Positions 30,701 through 34,270 of a stretch of DNA of 64,000 bases are shown piece after piece. Every line of letters starts with the position of its first letter. The first letter of the stretch is position 1. This stretch comes from Hyalella azteca (Eukaryota; Arthropoda; Malacostraca; Amphipoda; Hyalellidae). Below the pieces are notes generated by a model. It saw only the letters and a list, made by a program, of their open reading frames with translations. It was not told the origin of the DNA and searched no databases. The stretch spans positions 118,886 to 182,885 of the forward strand of contig NW_025946531.1 of NCBI RefSeq assembly GCF_000764305.2, in the 5' to 3' direction. The position numbers and the translations under genes are program-made.

Positions 30701-33594
30701 GGGCTGAGACTGATGCCCAAACCGTCAATCTGTTTGTAAAATTTACCAGCAAATATGAATATCGAATTTAGAACTGATAATTCTAGCAGGGATTAAAAAA
30801 GATGCTGTTCAAACCAATAACAGTATCATGAATATCTTTAAACAGAGTATTTAGACAGATCTCAATAGTTTCAAAAAGTGGCATATTTGTAAATAAATTT
30901 TACACGTCAAAAGAGGCCATTGTTAAGTCCTGAACATCAGTAAAATCTTTCAAGCGGTCAACAAAAGTGTAAGAATTGGCTACTGTTTACTGGTTAGTTG
31001 TAGCACCGTTTAAGACAGGAACTAAAAACTTAGCCAGTTTAAAGCTAGGGGAATTATATGCGGCAAAAATTGGTCGGAATTGAAACTTTGAGGCAAAATC
31101 GGACTTATAAATTTTAGGTAAGCCGAAAGCTGGAAGCTCCAGCTTTAGGTAAGCTGGAGCTGGTTTCCGAAACGTTTTCTATAGAGATATACTGAATTTT
31201 TGTGGTGATTTCTTCGCTTTTAAATTTCTAAAAAATACCTTCTGTTAACAATCTTGGCCGTTCAAAATCTTTTTGTTTGAAGCGAATTAATGTTCAAATA
31301 GTCGAAACGAATCGTACCAACGTTTTATGAACTATTATACATTAAATAATCCTAGTTGACTCCTATTCTCTTCAAATTAAAATTTAGTACAGTTGTCCAC
31401 TCTTCTCGTTTAATGTAGACTCTATAAGTAGGAAAACGTTACATGAAATGAATACAATTCGTCCCATGAGGGGTGGAGAACTCATCGCTTTATTGATATG
31501 AACACACATCAAGTGTGTTCATATCAACACACTTGATGCTCATCACATAACGCACCTGCTTACGGTCACGATCGACTGACCGTCTTATTTAGGGCGACTA
31601 TATTACTTCTATCATTATACTAGGCTTCTTCCTCGTGTGTGATAGAAAAATCTCCCAATGTTATATTATGAAATATCCTTTCCGAAGAATAAATTCATTT
31701 GACAGTAATAGCATTATTTAGTTGAAATATTCTAAAAATTAATAATTGAAAATTATTTGCAAACAAGGTATCCTGGTGCGTGATGAGTGATGACATTCGA
31801 TATTAAAAACTGAATTAAATTATACGGTCATTTGTTCTATCCTTATTGACTCTCTATTCTGTTGTAAAAATAAAATAAACGATTTTGTTATAATATCTAC
31901 GAGGGTATTGGTATCCCGCTAGGATGTGCGTCCTCTGTTCATCGCTGGTGCCACCTTTTATTGTAAGCATAGCCAATGTAGGCGCGGAGGCAGTATTCCT
32001 CACTCTTGATTGTGCTGCTCTGGACGAGAGCGCGCAAGTCCTTTTTAAACCGCCTTTCCTCTTGAGAAACGTGATTTTTTGAAGATAGCTTCTCGTCACG
32101 TAATTTCTACTTTATGAAATTGCCAAAAAGACTAGTCTTTGGACCCACGTTCCAATTCTGTATCTAGTTCGTATGTTCCCCACTTCGTCTTTGTCCAATA
32201 ATAAGCAAAGACACCGCTTGCTCTTTTTTTCTTGCTCTTTTGAGCACCTACAATAGTGACCTACGAAATATACGATAAAAACATATTAAAGTCCATTCAA
32301 ATTTACTGATCACAATAATGTAAATTAAAACCGCCGTAACTTTGAAAAAGCATAAAAAATTATTTTTATAAAGCAAAATTGGGATCGATAGATCATGGAA
32401 AGTTTGTATATAGTTTGAGAGATTGTTAAGCTAACTGTAAGGTACACCCACCATCGAACTGCGTGGCGTTGACATCCAGTTGATGGTAGTGCTGCAGGCA
32501 GTCTTTCTGGGATGCGAAGCTCTCCGACAGTCTGTTCATGTCCCCGGTTATATACTAGGCTTCTTCCTCGTGTGTGATAGAAAAATCTCCCAATGTTATA
32601 TTATGAAATATCCTTTCCGAAGAATAAATTCATTTGACAGTAATAGCATTATTTAGTTGAAATATTCTAAAAATTAATAATTGAAAATTATTTGCAAACA
32701 AGGTATCCTGGTGCGTGATGAGTGATGACATTCGATATTAAAAACTGAATTAAATTATACGGTCATTTGTTCTATCCTTATTGACTCTCTATTCTGTTGT
32801 AAAAATAAAATAAACGATTTGGTTTTACTAATATCTGTAAGGGTATTGGTATCCCGCTAGGATGTGCGTCCTATGTTCAAGCTGGTGCAACCTATAATTG
32901 TAAGCATAGCCAATGTAGGCGCGGAGGCGGTATTCCTCACTCTTGATTGTGCTGCTCTGGACGAGAGCGGACAAGTCCTGTTTAGACCGCCATTCATCGT
33001 TTCTCGTCACGTAATGGCGGTGTTTCTCGTCACGTAATTTCTACGTGGTGAAATTGCCAGTAAGACTAGTCTTTGGACCCAAGTTCCAATTCTGTATCAA
33101 GTTCGTATGTTCCCCAGTTCGTCTTTGTCCAATGATAAGCCAAGACATTGCTGTCTTTCCTTTACCGGAGATTAGGTCGAGCCTAACAGCAAATGTTAAC
33201 GGCCCTACTGCATGTGGAAGCCCTTGCTCTTTTGAGCACCTACAATAGTGACCTACGAAATATACGATAAAAACATATTAAAGTCCATTCAAATTTACTG
33301 ATCACAAGAATGTAAATTAAAACCGCCGTAACTTTGAAAAAGCATAAAAAATTATTTTTATAAAGCAAAATTGGGATCGATAGATCATGGAAAGTTTGTA
33401 TATAGTTTGAGAGATTGTTAAGCTAACTGTAAGGTACACCCACCATCGAACTGCGTGGCGTTGACATCCAGTTGATGGTAGTGCTGCAGGCAGTCTTTCT
33501 GGGATGCGAAGCTCTCCGACAGTCTGTTCATGTCCCCGGTTATGGAGAACGCTGTGTTCGAGACCTTCTTGCTTGCTGGAATCCGTCTTACTTG
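1..33594 (-). CDS. Pdfr: PDF/PDH receptor gene (class B1 GPCR), partial, 12 exons seen
   Basis: Gene-level entry joining the exons listed below. Class B1 receptors bind peptide hormones through a cysteine-rich N-terminal domain and a seven-helix core, and PDF receptors usually raise cAMP through Gs; in arthropods PDF/PDH signalling serves circadian output and, in crustaceans, pigment dispersion. The assembled protein has a hormone-binding motif (DGFLCWPP), GWGLP in TM4, the ECL2 cysteine with its TM3 partner, LLPLLGITN in TM6 and SFQGFFVALIYCFLN in TM7. ARTAMFLWMFIEGHYLH, PYFWILEGPRLA and KAVRAAIVLLPLLGITN resemble arthropod PDF receptors more than the DH44/CRF or DH31/calcitonin types, judged from memory of those families. 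Intron phases agree across all tested junctions except between the hormone-domain and juxtamembrane exons. The 5' end (start codon, signal peptide) and the stop codon (left of position 1) are missing. Confidence 0.88.
1281..1323 (-). repeat. Intronic copy of a piece of the tail exon
   Basis: These 43 bases match 356-398, inside the coding tail exon, with two differences and no indel. The copy lies in the neighbouring intron in the same orientation. It appears to be a short segmental duplication of coding sequence. Confidence 0.9.
1358..1521. repeat. 49-bp tandem repeat, about 3 copies
   Basis: Units begin near 1373, 1422 and 1471, each starting GTGTTTCAAAGACGAG or a one-base variant. The last unit is degraded. 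Confidence 0.9.
1782..2112. repeat. GT-rich minisatellite, unit about 58 bp
   Basis: Four to five units share GGGAGTGTTGTGACATATGG and TTGAGAGTGTTTTGTGTGG. The strand asymmetry (G and T on plus, C and A on minus) opens long His/Thr-rich frames on the minus strand, which I do not regard as genes. Confidence 0.9.
2554..2651 (-). CDS. Pdfr: PDFR exon: end of TM7/helix 8 and proximal tail
   Basis: This 98-bp exon encodes VRITLRKFSTNYSHSR, then a basic, Ser-rich stretch ending FSMSTNVQ. It follows the acceptor CTGCAG (2652-2657) and ends at donor GTGGGG. It joins the TM6-7 exon in phase 0 to give CFLNQE-VRITLRK, the usual class B 'FLNxEVR' sequence followed by a basic amphipathic helix 8. It leaves two bases (AG) that are completed by the tail exon. 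The reading frame would meet a stop just after the donor. The odd feature is its acceptor: the splice site and the first 11 exon bases are repeated tandemly upstream every 44 bp (see 2640-2960). Confidence 0.77.
2640..2960 (-). repeat. 44-bp tandem array seeded on the helix-8 exon acceptor
   Basis: Copies start at 2641, 2685, 2729, 2773 and 2817, followed by shortened 20-25 bp derivatives to about 2960. Each full copy carries, on the minus strand, a pyrimidine-rich stretch, CTGCAG (CTGCAG|GCGCGC in one) and the first bases of the true exon. The copy at 2652 is the functional acceptor by frame and position; the others are candidate decoy 3' splice sites. As 44 is not a multiple of three, use of another copy would shift frame. 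Confidence 0.9.
2961..4550 (-). other. Intronic sequence, nothing recognised
   Basis: Part of the intron between the TM6-7 and helix-8 exons. It is ordinary AT-rich sequence with no recognisable exon, repeat family or RNA gene. Confidence 0.5.
4560..5147 (-). repeat. About 72-bp degenerate array seeded on the TM6-7 exon donor
   Basis: Repeated blocks read GAATTACCCACGCACCTC, a short gap, then ACCGTGCTGAATTT on the plus strand. The unit nearest the exon (5131-5160) contains the real exon end and donor, minus-strand CAAGAG|GTGCGC. Older units near 4797 and 4868 keep GAG|GTGCGT, at least as good a donor as the authentic one; later units have lost the GT. Confidence 0.8.
5148..5331 (-). CDS. Pdfr: PDFR exon: TM6, ECL3 and TM7
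   Basis: This 184-bp exon is one base plus 61 codons. It begins KAVRAAIVLLPLLGITN (end of ICL3 and TM6, with the class B 'PLLG' kink) and ends SFQGFFVALIYCFLNQE (TM7). The short loop between them contains LDQRAWTFAAWSY. The acceptor is ACGCAG at 5332-5337; the first G completes a Lys codon with AA from the ICL3 exon. The donor is GAG|GTGCGC, phase 0, the usual place for an intron in 'FLNxE|V'. KAVRAAIVLLPLLGITN is the strongest argument for a PDF receptor rather than another class B subtype. Copies of the exon's 5' edge lie upstream (5426-5475, 5565-5612) and of its 3' edge downstream (4560-5147). Confidence 0.95.
5426..5612 (-). repeat. Two intronic copies of the TM6-7 exon acceptor edge
   Basis: Bases 5426-5475 repeat 5301-5350 closely: minus-strand pyrimidine tract, ACGCAG and about 30 coding bases of the exon. 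A more diverged third copy lies near 5565-5612. The first copy keeps an intact AG and the start of the reading frame, so it could act as a decoy 3' splice site. Confidence 0.85.
5613..8466 (-). other. Intron between TM5/ICL3 and TM6-7 exons
   Basis: Apart from the large 15-bp array (6180-7412), the sequence is AT-rich and shows no exon-like features on either strand. Confidence 0.5.
6180..7412. repeat. 15-bp minisatellite, about 80 copies
   Basis: Consensus ATCATAAATCCTAGC with many single-base variants. A 12-bp-like deletion and a block carrying CATAATCCTAAATCC recur several times (near 6690, 7170, 7220 and 7270), showing higher-order copying inside the array. Because the unit is a multiple of three and lacks stops, both strands are open for hundreds of codons (Asn-Pro-Ser-Ile-Ile type on plus, Met-Leu-Gly-Phe-Met type on minus). 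I read this as repeat DNA, not a gene. Confidence 0.95.
8467..8552 (-). CDS. Pdfr: PDFR exon: TM5 and third intracellular loop
   Basis: This 86-bp exon (28 codons plus AA) reads TNLLFLLNILRVLITKL followed by KASVSTETQQV, the class B TM5/ICL3 signature. The acceptor is TTTCCAG at 8553-8559 and the donor AA|GTGAGT at 8466-8461. It joins the ECL2 exon in phase 0, giving LAIIL-TNLLFL, and the TM6-7 exon in phase 2. Thr replaces the Val/Leu usually found just before the TM5 Asn. No repeat array touches either edge, in contrast to several sister exons. Confidence 0.94.
8723..8755. repeat. Perfect inverted repeat with 15-bp arms
   Basis: Arms CATGGTTGAATTAAT and its exact complement are separated by AGT. 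It would form a strong hairpin in DNA or in the intron RNA. Confidence 0.95.
9345..10795. repeat. Dispersed repeat, copy 1 (partner 20567-21735)
   Basis: From TCCCAAACTTTATGCC through GGGCAAGTGTAGACATG the sequence matches 20567-21735 in direct orientation, with many substitutions and indels; roughly 280 bases are absent from the partner. It includes the partial palindrome GCCTCACTCACTGAGGCAGC. No coding capacity or terminal repeats were recognised, so the class is unknown. Confidence 0.85.
12005..12240. repeat. Two adjoining minisatellites (22-bp and 20-bp families)
   Basis: About four copies of GTGTGATGATAGCGACCCTG-type units are followed by about seven copies of CTGACAGCAGGTATGGTGCG. The same two families, adjoining in the same order, recur at 19966-20565 in longer arrays. 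Confidence 0.93.
13714..13783 (-). CDS. Pdfr: PDFR exon: ECL2 and start of TM5
   Basis: This 70-bp exon (one base plus 23 codons) encodes CMWGYSLSPYFWILEGPR then LAIIL. The Cys is the ECL2 partner of the TM3 Cys, and 'PYFWILEGPRLA' closely resembles the arthropod PDF receptor sequence. The acceptor is TTTTTTCAG at 13784-13792; the leading A completes CAA (Gln) with CA from the TM4 exon. The donor is CTG|GTGAGA, phase 0. Confidence 0.95.
13784..15025 (-). other. Intron between TM4 and ECL2 exons
   Basis: Unremarkable except for a tandem array at 14590-14830. Open frames at 14289-14565 on both strands show no known domain and no sign of splicing into the receptor. Confidence 0.5.
14590..14830. 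repeat. Degenerate array of GGGTGGTAAATTTA-like units
   Basis: Around a dozen alternations of AGGGTGGTAAATTT and AGGGTAGGAAATTA, each 18-21 bp. Copies vary in length and base sequence. Confidence 0.9.
15026..15112 (-). CDS. Pdfr: PDFR exon: TM4
   Basis: This 87-bp exon (1 + 28 codons + 2) encodes FYYVLGWGLPVVMTAVWAAV then TVTHHSTT. GWGLP is the invariant class B TM4 motif. The acceptor is TTTACAG at 15113-15119 and the donor CA|GTGAGG at 15025. It joins TM3 in phase 2 (AT+T) and the ECL2 exon in phase 2 (CA+A), giving STTQCMWGY with the disulfide Cys correctly placed. Confidence 0.95.
15745..16040 (-). repeat. 18-bp array seeded on the TM3 exon donor
   Basis: About 15 copies of AACATGAAGTTTATCACC (plus strand). 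The copy at 16022-16040 is the exon end itself: minus-strand AACTTCAT|GTTAGTGATAA. Most copies read AT|GTTGGT where the true donor reads AT|GTTAGT; a few keep GTTAGT. The array lies entirely on the intron side of the donor. As 18 is a multiple of three, both strands are open through it. Confidence 0.92.
16033..16166 (-). CDS. Pdfr: PDFR exon: ECL1 end, TM3 and ICL2
   Basis: This 134-bp exon (44 codons + 2) begins AMLCESFYILLEYART, followed by AMFLWMFIEGHYLHSM and LTITVFSDRPNF. The Cys is the conserved TM3 disulfide Cys, the Glu in FIEGHYLH is the class B 3.50 position, and 'LLEYARTAM.LWMFIEG' is highly PDFR-like. The acceptor is ACAACAG at 16167-16173, phase 0 after GIDNT of the TM2 exon. The donor AT|GTTAGT is less usual and sits in a tandem array, so the last codon (AT+T, Ile) is the least certain part. 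Confidence 0.94.
16362..18330. repeat. Intronic tandem duplication, about 0.75-1.15 kb units
   Basis: The block 16362-17110 is repeated as 17186-18310. Matching anchors include CCCAAATACCGT (16418/17242), TTGCCGGTAC followed by AACTGGGTCAATATGACCCA (16641/17853), ACTCATTACTCAGAGTGTAC and AATCTTCGGCCCATTTATG. The second copy has about 440 extra bases around 17345-17785. Divergence is considerable, so this is an old duplication. It lies wholly in the TM2-TM3 intron. Confidence 0.9.
18412..18550 (-). CDS. Pdfr: PDFR exon: ICL1, TM2 and ECL1
   Basis: This 139-bp exon (one base + 46 codons) encodes SLRNNRTRMHLNLFGAMMIQ, then ITVRLTLYTDQYVTR and a loop ending GIDNT. 'RSLRnxRTRxHxNLF' is the class B ICL1/TM2 signature, including the conserved His. 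The donor is ACT|GTAAGT. The acceptor is TGTTTGTTGCAACAG directly before G; that G completes Arg (AG+G) with the TM1 exon, giving CYFRSLRNN. The acceptor sequence is also the unit of the large array upstream. Confidence 0.95.
18551..19855 (-). repeat. 15-bp array (about 85 copies) seeded on the TM2 exon acceptor
   Basis: Plus-strand consensus CAACAAACACTGTGG with many variants and a few length changes. On the minus strand each unit reads approximately TGTTTGTTGCNACAG, the same as the true TM2 acceptor (polypyrimidine-like tract plus CAG). The true site is the array's last unit. This places dozens of possible 3' splice sites in the 1.3 kb before the exon. Long Val/Phe/Cys- or Asn/Thr-rich frames here are by-products of the repeat. 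Confidence 0.95.
19325..19964. repeat. 640-bp segment duplicated at 21738-22377, copy 1
   Basis: It includes the proximal end of the 15-bp array and about 230 bases beyond it. The partner keeps a constant offset of 2413, meaning no net indel across 640 bases, and I saw no substitution in the parts compared. Such similarity indicates a very recent event or an assembly artefact. Confidence 0.92.
19966..20565. repeat. Two adjoining minisatellites, long version
   Basis: About 17 copies of a 21-23 bp unit (GTGTGATGATAGCGACCCTG type) run to about 20355, then about ten copies of CTGACAGCAGGTATGGTGCG (some CTGAAAGCAGG) run to 20565. These are the same families as at 12005-12240. Confidence 0.95.
20566..20566. 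other. Ambiguous base N at a repeat-repeat join
   Basis: The only N in the window. It falls exactly where the 20-bp minisatellite stops and the dispersed repeat (partner 9345-10795) begins, so the join may be an assembler's bridge rather than contiguous sequence. Confidence 0.95.
20567..21735. repeat. Dispersed repeat, copy 2 (partner 9345-10795)
   Basis: Matches 9345-10795 in direct orientation from TCCCAAAACTTTATGCCGC to GGGCAAGTGTAGACATG. The match stops abruptly at 21735, where the duplicated 640-bp block begins. Confidence 0.85.
21738..22377. repeat. 640-bp segment, copy 2
   Basis: Direct copy of 19325-19964 at constant offset 2413, including part of the 15-bp acceptor-type array. Upstream of it is dispersed repeat copy 2. 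Beyond 22377 the two sequences part company. Confidence 0.92.
22378..23031 (-). other. Intronic stretch, little recognised
   Basis: Part of the TM1-TM2 intron. It holds a short direct repeat of CATATTTTTCAGCCTAACTT at about 22789 and 22810, which on the plus strand looks like two 3' splice sites but serves no known exon. An open frame at 22481-22729 on the plus strand has no recognisable domain. Confidence 0.4.
23032..23135 (-). CDS. Pdfr: PDFR exon: TM1
   Basis: This 104-bp exon (34 codons + AG) encodes FKIEIARTSRVIEMVG followed by LVISMLAILTSIIIFCYF. It is a typical class B TM1: a short amphipathic lead-in, then about 22 hydrophobic residues, ending before R-S-L-R on the next exon. The acceptor is CTGCAG at 23136-23141 and the donor AG|GTGAGT at 23031. 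The next junction (AG+G, Arg) agrees in phase with the TM2 exon. Confidence 0.94.
23545..23699 (-). repeat. Degenerate array beside the juxtamembrane exon donor
   Basis: Units of about 32-36 bp on the plus strand combine AAGAAAGTAGTA with AGTTATACATAGGAG. The unit touching the exon is the donor region, minus-strand GTTGTACTACTTACTTATC. Units are variable, and the exon beside it is itself only moderately certain. Confidence 0.7.
23700..23750 (-). CDS. Pdfr: PDFR exon: juxtamembrane linker (tentative)
   Basis: A 51-bp candidate exon reading VNPVMDDLHSNSPEEAM lies between a good acceptor (TTGCAG at 23751-23756) and a weak donor (ATG|GTTGTA, or one codon later GTT|GTACTA). Both ends are phase 0, so it joins TM1 as EEAM-FKIEIARTS, an acidic polar linker as expected between the hormone-binding domain and TM1. 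Strand, order and phase toward TM1 support it. Its upstream phase does not match the hormone-domain exon, so an intervening exon is required. Confidence 0.55.
23751..28075 (-). other. Large intronic region with an unlocated PDFR exon
   Basis: The hormone-domain exon ends after one base of a codon, while the linker exon starts in phase 0. The fifth and sixth cysteines of the domain, usually in a C-x-x-x-G-x-W and N-Y-T-x-C context, are also missing. I scanned the minus strand for G-x-W and N-Y-T-x-C coding patterns and found none. The region is AT-rich with no other gene recognised. Confidence 0.5.
28076..28180 (-). CDS. Pdfr: PDFR exon: hormone-binding (HRM) domain core
   Basis: This 105-bp exon (2 + 34 codons + 1) encodes VRCRASYDGFLCWPP then SPPALHRLPCPQIKGADPS. 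It matches the class B hormone-receptor motif: Cys, a conserved Asp, C-W-P-P, and the downstream P-C-P. The C-runs (six C each at about 28125-28130 and 28134-28139 on the minus strand) keep a single frame. The acceptor TGTACAG at 28181-28187 gives G+GA (Gly) with the upstream exon; a second AG at 28168-28169 does not fit the phase. The donor is A|GTGAGT. GC content is far above the surroundings, as expected for an exon. Confidence 0.87.
28181..29460 (-). other. Intronic stretch, nothing recognised
   Basis: Part of the intron between the N-terminal exon and the hormone-domain exon, left of the Penelope-like insertion. No repeat family or exon was recognised. Confidence 0.45.
29456..29501 (-). 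ncRNA. Possible degenerate hammerhead-like hairpin of the Penelope-like element
   Basis: On the minus strand a CTGACGA box (29495-29501) is followed by GAAA (29476-29479) and a perfect 7-bp hairpin AACGTTT/AAACGTT (29456-29477). Penelope-like elements are known to carry hammerhead ribozymes with CTGANGA, GAAA and a short stem III. The G-C pair expected at the base of stem II is absent (U opposite C), and I cannot fold a convincing stem I, so activity is doubtful. Confidence 0.25.
29617..29954 (-). pseudogene. GIY-YIG endonuclease remnant of Penelope-like element
   Basis: One frame reads SLVYKFSCARCGRSYI; another downstream reads RTGKLLSRPPHSAVRTHAEQ and continues to SDLRILELLYI and KPNLN. 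Together they are the C-terminal endonuclease of Penelope-like elements, split by an insertion of about 50 bp rich in TATAAGCATA (29855-29905) and by a frameshift. Confidence 0.85.
30063..31124 (-). pseudogene. Penelope-type reverse transcriptase remnant
   Basis: From the 5' side the minus strand reads GLPKIYKSDF, RPIFAAYNSPSFKLAKFLVP, MASFDV, a stop, LFTNMPLFETIEICL, then the catalytic box RYVDELFLIFK (usual YVDD changed to YVDE) and SLSFLDCNI. After a frameshift it continues STFTGRSTNIFSFC and KFMSKRYSEVVPE. These blocks follow the order of Penelope-like reverse transcriptases. At least two in-frame stops and two frame changes make it a pseudogene. Confidence 0.9.
30420..30475. repeat. Segment shared with 43627-43685
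   Basis: ATAACATAACATAGTGAT, then a run including AAGTGTAGGCCTGATG and GGCCTGT, occurs here inside the reverse-transcriptase remnant and again at 43627-43685. The second site therefore carries a fragment of this or a related element, or both received the same insertion. Confidence 0.8.
31493..31527. repeat. Perfect inverted repeat with 15-bp arms
   Basis: Arms TTGATATGAACACAC and its exact complement flank ATCAA. A second AACACACTTGATG follows directly, so alternative pairings are possible. Confidence 0.95.
31616..32552. repeat. Tandem duplication including a PDFR exon, downstream copy
   Basis: Matches 32551-33543 in direct orientation, from TATACTAGGCTTCTTCC to CATGTCCCCGGTTAT. It is separated by about 935 bp from its partner with few differences apart from two small insertions in the other copy. 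On the minus strand it carries a truncated second copy of the receptor N-terminal exon (32452-32550). Confidence 0.95.
32452..32550 (-). pseudogene. Duplicated, 5'-truncated copy of the PDFR N-terminal exon
   Basis: This copy keeps the exon's donor (GATG|GTGGGT) and the frame ITGDMNRLSESFASQKDC onward, but the duplication breakpoint removed the first part and the normal acceptor. By chance the breakpoint leaves CCTAG directly before TAT-ATA-ACC in the right frame, so a weak alternative acceptor exists. Because copy 1 begins in phase 0 or is truncated while the upstream exon ends after one base, inclusion of both exons would break the frame. Confidence 0.8.
32551..33543. repeat. Tandem duplication including a PDFR exon, upstream copy
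   Basis: The second copy of the block at 31616-32552, with extra sequence around 33000-33025 and 33150-33220. On the minus strand it contains the intact 3' part and donor of the N-terminal exon. Confidence 0.95.
33444..33594 (-). CDS. Pdfr: PDFR exon: N-terminal extracellular region (first HRM cysteine)
   Basis: Minus-strand frame reading KKVSNTAFSITGDMNRLSES, then FASQKDCLQHYHQLDVNATQ and FDG. The Cys fits the first cysteine of the hormone-binding domain, and NAT is an N-glycosylation sequon. The donor GATG|GTGGGT leaves one base, which with GA of the next exon makes Gly, joining FDG-VRCRASYDG in frame. The start is uncertain: acceptors GTCTCCAG (exon from 33594) or GATTCCAG (from 33575) are both possible because the region is a short 19-bp triplicate. 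No signal peptide is present, so at least one upstream exon is needed. This exon is partly duplicated at 32452-32550. Confidence 0.72.
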
Positions 33595-33622
33595 CTGGAG
33601 ACAGTCTTACTCGCTGAACGGT
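33560..33622 (-). repeat. 19-bp triplicate at the N-terminal exon acceptor
   Basis: Three minus-strand units, AGTAAGACTGTCTCCAGCA, AGTAAGACGGATTCCAGCA and AGCAAGAAGGTCTCGAACA, follow one another. Two keep an intact CCAG acceptor-like end. Confidence 0.75.
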
Positions 33623-34270
33623 TTGAAAATTTGCACCCAATCGTGTGGTCAAAGACTGGTTGAGAAATGAAGGCTTACGAGATTTTGCACCGTGTCAAGG
33701 GTCGGCTGAAGACATGAGAGTTATGGAACATGAATACATCAGAGATCAACTTAAACTTCAACTCTGGATTAAAGTTCTACAAAGACTCAAAGTTATTCTC
33801 TGAAGTGAGGTTTAATAGAGGATTAAATTTACAAACTTTTAAAAGTCATACAGTAATTCAGGGTTCAATACTAGTAAAGTTCTGCTCTGAGTCAAAGTTA
33901 TACACTGAATCAAGGTTCAACACTGAATTAAAGTTCAGAAATAAATTAAATTTCTACGCTTGATCCTTTTTCAGCGCTAGATAGAGGTTCTACGTTCAGT
34001 GCTAGATCAAGGTTTTAACACAGGAGCGTTTTCTTACACTTGATCGGAGTTATACGCTTGATCAAAGTCCTAAGGTAGATCGAATTTTAAACCTTAATCG
34101 AAGTTCAGCTCTTGTTGTAGGTTCTATTCATGATCAAAGTATTCCACTTGATTGTATTTTTTCACTGGATCAAAGTTTAACACGTGTCCAGGGTTCTATA
34201 TTTGGTCAAAGTTTTTCACTCTATCCAAGATTTAGAATGGACCAAATTTGTGTTCCAGATCGAAGTCTCG
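33595..34270. repeat. Degenerate array of CTGAATCAAAGTTC-like units
   Basis: From about 33733 the motif (G)ATCAAAGTTCTACACT recurs every 20-30 bases with strong variation. It is probably an old minisatellite upstream of the N-terminal exon. Confidence 0.7.

Larger units (their letters stand above)
29461..31187 (-). mobile_element. Decayed Penelope-like retroelement with inverted ends
   Basis: The element encodes, on the minus strand, remnants of a Penelope-type reverse transcriptase followed by a GIY-YIG endonuclease, the order typical of Penelope-like elements. A 21-bp sequence at 29461-29481 (TCTCTATAGAAAACGTTTCG plus G) recurs as a perfect inverted copy at 31167-31187, marking probable ends. 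The 5' part of the reverse transcriptase is missing. It lies in a PDFR intron in the same orientation as the host gene. In-frame stops, frameshifts and a TATAAGCA-type insertion show it is dead. Confidence 0.88.

Noticed and set aside
1..33594. Receptor could be DH44/CRF-type or DH31/calcitonin-type
   Set aside because: TM3, ECL2 and TM6 sequences (ARTAMFLWMFIEG, PYFWILEGPRLA, AVRAAIVLLPLLGITN) fit PDF receptors better, though no alignment could be run.
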